This document shows, one piece after another, positions 19,601-28,600 of a stretch of 64,000 nucleotides of DNA. The stretch lies in assembly GCA_949825045.1 (NCBI GenBank), contig OX463835.1:17749201-17813200 (forward strand). Reading direction: 5' to 3'. Each line of letters opens with the position of its first letter. Positions within the stretch are counted from its first letter, which is position 1. The notes beneath the pieces were generated by a model that was given only the letters and a program-made list of their open reading frames with translations, ran no database searches and had not been told where the DNA came from. The translations under genes were made by a program, and so were the position numbers. The DNA is from Argyresthia goedartella (lineage: Eukaryota > Arthropoda > Insecta > Lepidoptera > Argyresthiidae).

Positions 19601-22600
19601 AATAGTAGGTTACCAAGCTAAGAATAAAAACTAAATGTTTTTTCAATGCAACGATAATGTTGGGTGATTTAAGAGAAAATAGATTAATAAATCATATGAT
19701 GGAAGGTTTACAACAGACTTGGCCACGGCCAGTGCTCCGTCGTCAGTGCTGATCACATTTCTGTTATAAAATTTGGCAAATGTTGCCGAGTTGTTGCTCC
19801 AGCCAGCAGTCGACCGGAACTGGTCTATGCTGACGCCTTGTCGATGAGCATGAGACGTCGAAGCATGGCGGGTGCTGTGTGCTGAGAATATTGAGACCTT
19901 CCTGCTTCTTTGAGAGTAGTTTTTATCCAGCGACTCAGTGTTTGAGTCGTCACTGGTTTGTAAGGTTTTTTGAACCTGATAAATAGTCTTTCGGTTTTAC
20001 GGAGAAGCGATGATTTATTTATGTAGGAAACCAAAGATTTGGCTGGACATATTTCAGGCTTTTCTGCGAAATAAGGCAGGCGAAGTATGGGTTGTTTAGA
20101 GCCAATCCGTGAGGTTTTTATTAAGTCCGGTATTTTTATCGTAATTTGTGTTGATGAATGTTCAATATTTGTTATGTTGACCAAGGATAAAGTTTGCACT
20201 CTGTGTGCTGTTACGAGTGCTAGAAGGGTACATTTCCTAGATAGTTGTTCTAGTGACAGCTCGTCGTTTGGGTTCCACGTGGCCAGCAAGTTGAGGACTT
20301 GGTTCGGGTCCCAGGTGACATCGTACCTGGGCGCCGGAGGGCGTAGTCTGAATACCTCTTTGAAAAATCTTTGCATGTTGTCGTTCTCCGAGATAGAATG
20401 TCCTAATATTAAAGCCAAAGCTGACCTGCAGCTGTTTAGGGAGCCATATTGTGCGCCGTTGTCAAAGACATTGGTTAGGAATTCGATTATGTTTGGAATT
20501 GGCGCCTCAATTGCACTGAAGCCTTGTGTCCTACAGAACTCATACCATTTTCTGAAATAACAATCGTATTGTATAAATGAGTTACGCGAAATAGATGCCA
20601 TAATAATTTCTATGGAAGATTGCGGAACTTTGCGATTAATCAACGCCGCCCTGACAAAATCCCGGCCACCAGGGTAAGGTTACTCTGGATTTTGCGGCGA
20701 CTGGAATTGGAAAACAACATATGTTCACGGGGATTGAAGGTTACGCATTCCGATATCAGTAGATTCATAAACACTGGGTACCAGGCTTGTGTCGGCCACG
20801 CTGGCACAACCACGATACCAGTGGCTCTATCTTGCATTATTTTTCTTATAACTTTGAGAATAATTGAAAATGGCGGGAATGCGTAGAAGAAATGTTTTGA
20901 CCAATTCATAGTGAATGCATTTACAGTGTACGCGTCTGTCCCTATGCCAAGATACATAAATATCACAATTTATGTTAATTCTACTGGCAAAAAGGTCGAT
21001 ATTAGGTTTGCCGAAATTTTTGACTTTCATATTGTATGCAAGCTCTGATATCTCCCATTCGATATCAGGATGGTTGCGCCGAGATTCGGCGTCAGCGATC
21101 TGATTATCAGCAGATTTTATGTAGCTAGTGAAAACAAATATTTTCCTAGATTCACACCACTTCCAAATATTCCTTGCAATTTCGGTGAGGTGGGGGGTAT
21201 TGTACCCCACCCATGCGGTTGATATATGCTATTGCTGTGGAGTTATCCACCCGTAAGAGTATTTGGCAATTGGTGTGATCTTTGGCAAAGATCTTAAGAG
21301 CGAACAGCGCGGCTAACAGTTCTAAGGCGTTAATGTGCTGGCTGCGTTCGTCGGGGGACCACTGGCCACTAGCGGTCTCGCCTTCGCACGCCGCGCCCCA
21401 TCCCGTCGTTGAGGCGTCAGAATAAATTTCGGTCACGTATGTGTCATCCCTGATTCTGTGAGCAGGGGTTTCCAACGCTCGCAGCCACCATTGAAAATCA
21501 GTTAATAATGAACTAGGTATGATCATCAATTTCTAATAGTCGTCATCTGGTTGGAGATTGAGGTACTTGCATCGTTCTAAATCTTTAGTGTATAGTAGGC
21601 CATATTCTACGACGGGACATGCCGAAACAAGCAAGCCTAGTAAACGAGCGAAGCTCCTTATCTTACAGCGTGAGATCCGAGTAAACTTTTTTATTTCTTT
21701 TTGATTGCTATTTTTTTCTCGTTTGGCAGAATGATTTGCATGGAATGAGAATCGATGTTGTATCCTAGAAATTTGCAAGAGGTAGCTGGTGCTAAGACAC
21801 TTTTTTGTAGGTTAATTTTAAAACCCAGAGCCAGCAGTAACTTTTTTGTTAAGTCGGCGTTGTCAATGCATTCACCATAGGATTGACCTATGAGTAAGAT
21901 ATCGTCGAGATAAATAGTCGATAAATATCGGCACAATCGTAGTAGTTTGATCACAGGTTTCATGATTTTTGTAAAAACGTATGGTGCGGTATTTAAACCA
22001 AATGGCAGGACATTGAATTGAAATACTTTATCATACCATTTGAATCTCAGATATTTTTAGAGTTATCGTGAATTTTTACTAGGAAATACGCATCCTTAAG
22101 ATCCAAGGTTGTCATATAGCAGTCATTGGTAGCTAATTTTATAGCTGTGCGCGCAGGTCTTCTAGTTTGAAGTGATTTGTAGCAATGAATTTATTCAGAC
22201 TTTTTAAGTTCAAGATAAATCGGACTTTGCCATTAGGTTTGGGACGCAAAAATACGCTAAACAAAAATTGATGTTCGTGCGGGGCACATACTGATATGGC
22301 ACCAACAGTAAGCAAGTCCAGAATGGCTTCTTCAAATTGTGACTTCGTTAGCAGTGTATATCGGAGGTTCAGGTATGTGAGTCTGAACGACAGGTTCTGG
22401 GAATGGTATTTTATACCCATTGATCCAGTTAAGGATAGCTTGGTCTCTCGAGATCAGAGCCCATTGTCTGTGGAACGGTGATAATTGGCCGGCGTATCTT
22501 ACCGAGTCTACCGGCGGCGGGTTGTCTTCTGCTGCGGCGCAGACTGTTTCCACGAGCTGGCGGGCTGCTCGCGCAGGTAGGTGTCCCGGCTCCGTGCGGC

Positions 22601-25600
22601 GGTGGCGGCGGCGGCTGCCGGCGAGCTGGGGCCGGGTGCTTCCAGTTTTTTGGCGGATGTGGTTTAGCAGCCTGCGGTTGACTCTTCTGCTTCCAGTTTT
22701 TTGGCGGATGTGGTTTAGCAGCCTGCGGTTGACTTTTCTTTATGTTCATAGACGACACCTTTAAATCTGATCCAGATTTGTTAACTGCTCTTGCAGTTTT
22801 CAGAGTCTCCTGTAAGTTCTCTCCGAACAAGTTTTTGTCAATTTTGGTATTGACGAGATGATCTTTCATGTCCTTTTTGAGCGAAGAGAGGGAAAATTGC
22901 CGCCTAGCTAGTGACTCCCTGTGTTGTATGTCGCAGAGAAGGCGACCGATGTCCATGAGCTTTTTGAGGAGCTCGTGGTTCTTTTCCTTCGAACACAGTT
23001 GTTCGGTGATGGTGCTAGCAACACACGATATAACTGTAGCTTCAGAATCGGCGCTCCTGTTCGAACGCAATTGTCCGGTACAAGATGACAGCGAAATGTT
23101 CGAATCGACTAGCGATCTCTCTGTGCACCGAGGCGCCGTACTCCACTTTGGCTGTCGGGTCATCTCCCAGGATTTCCAAAATGGTCGGGTCGAGCGTGTC
23201 GATGGGGTCGTGAGCGGCCAGCCAGGCGCGCAACCTCGGTAGTGACGGCGGGAGCGGCGGCGGTGGGCCCCGGCTCAGTGTGCGGCGGGTCCGTGTCCAC
23301 AGGTATGTTCCCGGGTGCATTGCTCGTTTCGCCGTCAAGGATGTCGCGCAAGTCCTTTTCAATTGTCACGGAATGGTCATCGTATGACGAATTCCATCTG
23401 CAAGCAATATAGTTGCTTAGTAATATATCTTAGGTAGCACGGTTTTTTGTTTTTTTTTTTCGTAGGTACATACGAAAGGAAATGGTATACAATATCGGTA
23501 AGGTAGAATTCCCAGAGAATAAGACGCAAACCGATTTTTGTTCACAATTTAACGATATCGTTCGTAAAGTGAACATGAATCATATTAGCCCGGACCGTGT
23601 GGGTTTTCACGGTGGTGAGTAGGTATATTCATTTTATAACGCAGGTATGGTTTTGTATGAAATCATTACTGGTAAGGTAAAATTCCCACAGAATTGAACA
23701 CAAACCAGGCAGTATGGGCAAGATATAATTCCCACAGAATTACACGCAAGCCAGACTTCGTAATTTTTACCATGTTTGTATTGGTACGTTGAGAATTCCG
23801 TAGAATTAGATGTAATTTAGGTAAGGTATAACTCCCACAGAATTACACGCAAACCTGACATCTAACTTACCTACTGTCTGACTTCATCCATAGACCCATA
23901 GAATTAAACACAAACCGATATTCGCGCCAAACTTATTTTCGTCTCAGTAATTTATGATAAAACTATAGGTAAATACCTTGTGTGCTCCTTGATGAGGGAG
24001 AAGACTCCCGTGACGATGAAGAGGAGGAAGATTCGATGATCCGTGCTCGATGTGGGCGTCGACTTTGTTCTTCATGAATTTGTTTTTCTAAAACTTTTCA
24101 CTTTTTGCAAATGTACGAAAGGTTCGGGGATCTGTCCCGTTTCCTTTTCGGCATTATTTAGATTGTTTTTCCCGAAAAATTGAGTGGGCTTTTTTTCCGA
24201 AAAAATGTACGTGATGAGTGGTTGGGCACTAAATTGCGAATGACGAACGGTCGAGCCCAACTGCCGGGCCAGAGCGGTGAAAGAAACGAATCTACCCTAT
24301 TAAATTTGTAAATTTAAAAAAGAACTAGAACTTACGTTTCTACCCTCAACTAAGTGAACGGGTGGTGGCAACTATGCGTTACTACATGTGTGAATAATAT
24401 ATTTCCAAGGCACCAATCTCTTCGGACGAATCATGAAGCATTAATAATTCATGGAAATAATAACTTATTTATATAATAATATTAATAATAATATAGCCTT
24501 TATATTCCGAAACTCCTTATTTTTGTCTGTGATCTTGCTCTTTACTTACATATGTTTTACTACAGGATATCCCGGAGCTTGGTCTGCCTCTTGGCAAACG
24601 CCTCCTCTAACCATTTCCATTGCTTTCTATCCTTCGCAACTCTATTCCAGTTGTAACATGCTGTTAATTTAAGTTCATCCTCCCATCTTTTGTGTTGTCG
24701 ACCTTTGTTCCGTTTCCCATCTCTATCATTCTGTTTATATTTTACTCCATTTCTCTTGTAGGCTCCGTAGCATATGGCCCATGCATGTCCAATAGTCAAT
24801 AGTCAATAGTCAAAGTACTTTATTACTGTAGATATTTACATATACTTAGCAAACGTCATTTTTTGCCTCTTCTCTACATTGGACCACTGTGGGAGAAGAA
24901 GGGCGTAGAAACTCCCACAGATTTATTTTTAGATCTCTTTTAAAAATAGGTTGTGCTTAACTAATACAAATATGAAAAATTTAATTGTTATGATTAATAA
25001 ATAAAGCAGGAATAAATAATTACAAAATTATTAACAGCAAAGTCTGTGTTGAGCCAGATTAACCCCATACAGTCCTGTCATTTAAGTAATCTTGAACATT
25101 GTAATATCCCTTTTTCGACAAAGTTGCTTTAACATGCTTTTTAAATTGCTCAAGTGGCAATTTCAAAATCTCCAGAGGTATCTTATTGTAGTAGAGAATG
25201 CACTGACCCTTGAAAGAATTGCTAACTTTCGCGAGTCTAAAACGGGGCGCACATAGTCTGTGATTATTTCTTAGGTAAACATTACAGCTATCGCTAAGTT
25301 TGGAAAATGTTGTAAGGTTCTTGCGTACATACATTATATTTTCGAAAATAAATTGACTAGCTACTGTTAGTATGTCAATTTCTTTAAAAAGCTCTCTTAA
25401 GGAGTCTGTTCGTTTTAAATTATAAATTGCTCGAATAGCTCTTTTCTGTAAAATAAAAATAGTTTGAATATCCGCTGCTTTCCCCCACAACAAGATACCA
25501 TAGGACATCACACTATGAAAGTAACTAAAATATACTAGCCTAGATGTAGCCACATCCGTGCTATGTCTGATGTTCCTAACAGCGTAAGCCGCAGAACTTA

Positions 25601-28600
25601 ATTTACCAGCCAATTTATCTATGTGGGGTCCCCACTGCAATTTGCTATCAATGGTTATTCCAAGAAACTTCGTATCATTTACTAATTCTAACGTGCTGTT
25701 GTCTAACACTAAACTGGTCTCAACTTGCCTGACATTTGGAAGTGAGAATTTGATACACTTGGTTTTACCAGCGTTTAACAATAAATTATTAACTGTGAAC
25801 CAATTCAAGGTTAAAGACAATACACCATTAACATCATCAAATTCTCCTTTTTGTCTTTCAATTTTGAAGACCAGTGAAGTATCATCAGCAAACAACACTA
25901 TGTCAGTTAATTTCTCCACCATGAAAGGCAGATCATTAATATATACCAGGAATAAGAAAGGGCCTAATATGGAACCTTGTGGAACGCCAATTTTAACACC
26001 CGATCCATCAGATTTTACGCCGTTAACTTCTGCCTTTTGAATTCTATTGCTTAGGTATGATCTTAGTAGATCCAACGCTTTATTTCTAACTCCGTAATGA
26101 TTTAATTTAATTAATAGCGTATTATGATCAACACAATCAAACGCCTTCGACAGGTCGCAAAAAACTCCGATAGCATCCTGTGCGGCCTCCCATGCAGAAT
26201 AAATATGAGATACAAGGGTAATACCTGCATCCGTAGTCGATTTACCCCTAGTGAAACCATATTGTTTAGCGTGGAGTTGTTTTGTACGGTTGAAGTGTGA
26301 GAGCATTTGATTGAGTATAATCTTTTCAAATATTTTACTTAGTGTTGGAAGAACAGATATTGGTCTGAAATTTGAAGGATCGCCCTTATCTCCCGATTTG
26401 AACAGCGGTATAAGTTTACTGTGTTTCATGAGGTCTGGAAAAGCCCCATCGTCAACACATTTATTGAATATATAAGCTAAGTGTGGGGCTATAACTAGAA
26501 TTACTGAACCAATGACTTTGACTGATATACCCCACAGGTCTTCCGTATTTTTTAAGTTAAGTAATTTAAACGTTTTGACAATGTCCTGGGGATATACATG
26601 ATGAAATTTTAAATATACATTACTGACGCTAGTGTTATTTTTTAATAAAGTCTCTGCTTCAAATGGAGATGAATTTAGACGGTCCGTTGTGTGTACGGGT
26701 ACATTGGTGAAGAATGTTTCAAAAGCTCGAGCAACATCAGCGTTAGATTTAACAACATCATCACCTATCTTTAGGCAGAAATCACTGTCCCTTGGTATAA
26801 CTTTGCCAGTTTCGCGGTTTATTATTTGCCAAACTGTTTTCATTCTATCATTTGAATTTTGAATTTTTCTATTAATGTGTAAAGTTTTTGCAGTTCTACA
26901 AACCAACTTGAAAGTTTTGGAATATTTTTTAACATAGTCATGAAATTTTCGATCAAAGTTATAGGTTTTTTGATCATAAAGGTCATACAAGATAACTCTA
27001 CTTTTACGAATTCCAAACGTTGCCCAGTCATTAAATTTAGATTTACCGTTGTAGTCACTGACTTTCTTTAATTTGAAAACTTTATTGAATTCTGTCTGAA
27101 TAATGTTGAAGAAGTCTGAGTAGATTTTGTTTGGGTTCTGTTCATTAAAATCCGGTACTGGCAAATTTATATCTAAGTTTTTCGTATATGTCTCTAGTCT
27201 ATGGGATGTAATAGGCCTATAAAATGATGGACCAGTCTTATCCTTAATAGTTATTGGGAATGAAACTGTTTGACCACTGTGATCGGAGGGTAAGCAGTTA
27301 ATTACACTTTTACTTGTGAATGCACAGTCACAAAAAACGTTATCTAAGCAAGTTTGGCTGGTAAGTGTAATTCTAGTCGGCTCTAGAAATACATGACATA
27401 AATTAAATGATTTGAACAGAGTTATTAATCGTCGCTTCAGTGTTGTATCTACAAGCAGATCTACATTAAGATCGCCACAAATAATTAACTTTTTTCTGTT
27501 ATTACAAAGTTTAATGAGGGCTTCCTCCATAATTTTCTCAAATATTTCGAAATTGCCATGGCCTTTTTCATCCCTCGGTGGTCTGTAGACACAAACAATA
27601 ATATGGCTATCTAACTCAACACAGGATACCTCTATTTGTCTTTCAACAGTAAGTGCAAGAATATCTTTCCGTTGTTTCACCTTTATATTATTTTTCACTA
27701 AGATTAAAGAACCACCTCTATCAGCAGTCTTTCTATTGTAACAACTGACAATGTCCATTTCATTTGGTCTATCTTAGTGAGAATGTCTGTCATACCTGTT
27801 CCAAATCTTAGCTTATCTATTTTTCTTATTCTCAGCATGCTTCTTTCCATGGCTCGTTGGCAATATGCTAGCATGTCCCTGTGCTGGTTAGATAGTGCCC
27901 AAGTTTCGCAGCCATAGGTAAGGCAGGGTAGAACACAGGTGTTGAAGAGTGCTCTTTATTTTTTTGCTGAAATCTGTTGTTTTCATAATCTCCCTCAGTG
28001 ACCAATATCTTTTCCATCCATTGGCTATTCTCATTTTGATTTATTTGGTAGTTATATCAGTTGGAGTGATTATTTGTCCCAGATATATGTACGCTTCTAC
28101 ATATTCGAGAGGTTGGTTATAGTCTTATTTCATATGGGGTTGAATTTGATAGTAGCTTAGTTTTGCCTGTGTTCATTTCCAGCCCAACCTTCTTGCTTTC
28201 TTTGTCTATGTTTTCTAGCAGAGCAGAAATAGCTTAGGAGATAATTGTAAGCTTATGTTCTAGGAGGTCTATTAATTGTTGGCCATTTTTACTTCTCTTT
28301 CCATAGCCACATTCTCCCAGTATATATTCGTTTTCATTTTGTTTAGCGCCTACTTGCGCATTGAAATCTCCCATTAAAATTATGATATTATTAGAATAAT
28401 CATTAATAATTTGAGATAGGTAGTGTGTTTTAAAAGGATTTGGATTCTAGTTCATTAGCTTGTTTAGTTGGTGCATAAACTTGGATGATTGACCATATTT
28501 TTTATAGCTGGGTATTGTTAAATGCAATATTCTATTCTAATAGCTATTCTCTCTGTCTTACCAATGAAATCTTCTATGGAGTTTTTTAAGTGGGTTTTAA

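Larger units (their letters stand above)
19388..24449 (-). mobile_element. DIRS-type tyrosine-recombinase retrotransposon
   Basis: Inverted termini lie at 19388-19446 and 24384-24449. On the minus strand the order is gag-like ORF (about 23370-22430), reverse transcriptase and RNase H (about 22420-20830), then tyrosine recombinase (20643 to about 19690). DIRS elements copy via a circular cDNA that is integrated by the recombinase, without target duplication. All ORFs carry lesions. No methyltransferase domain is seen. It occupies intron 1 of the Nuf2-like gene. Confidence 0.8.

Noticed and set aside
19825..20643. A phage-type integrase or bacterial contamination
   Set aside because: The recombinase is followed in the expected order by DIRS reverse transcriptase, RNase H and gag, and lies in an intron of a spliced gene.
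25621..26040. 139-codon plus-strand frame, also seen antisense to the other family J copies
   Set aside because: It recurs only because it is antisense to the conserved reverse-transcriptase coding sequence.
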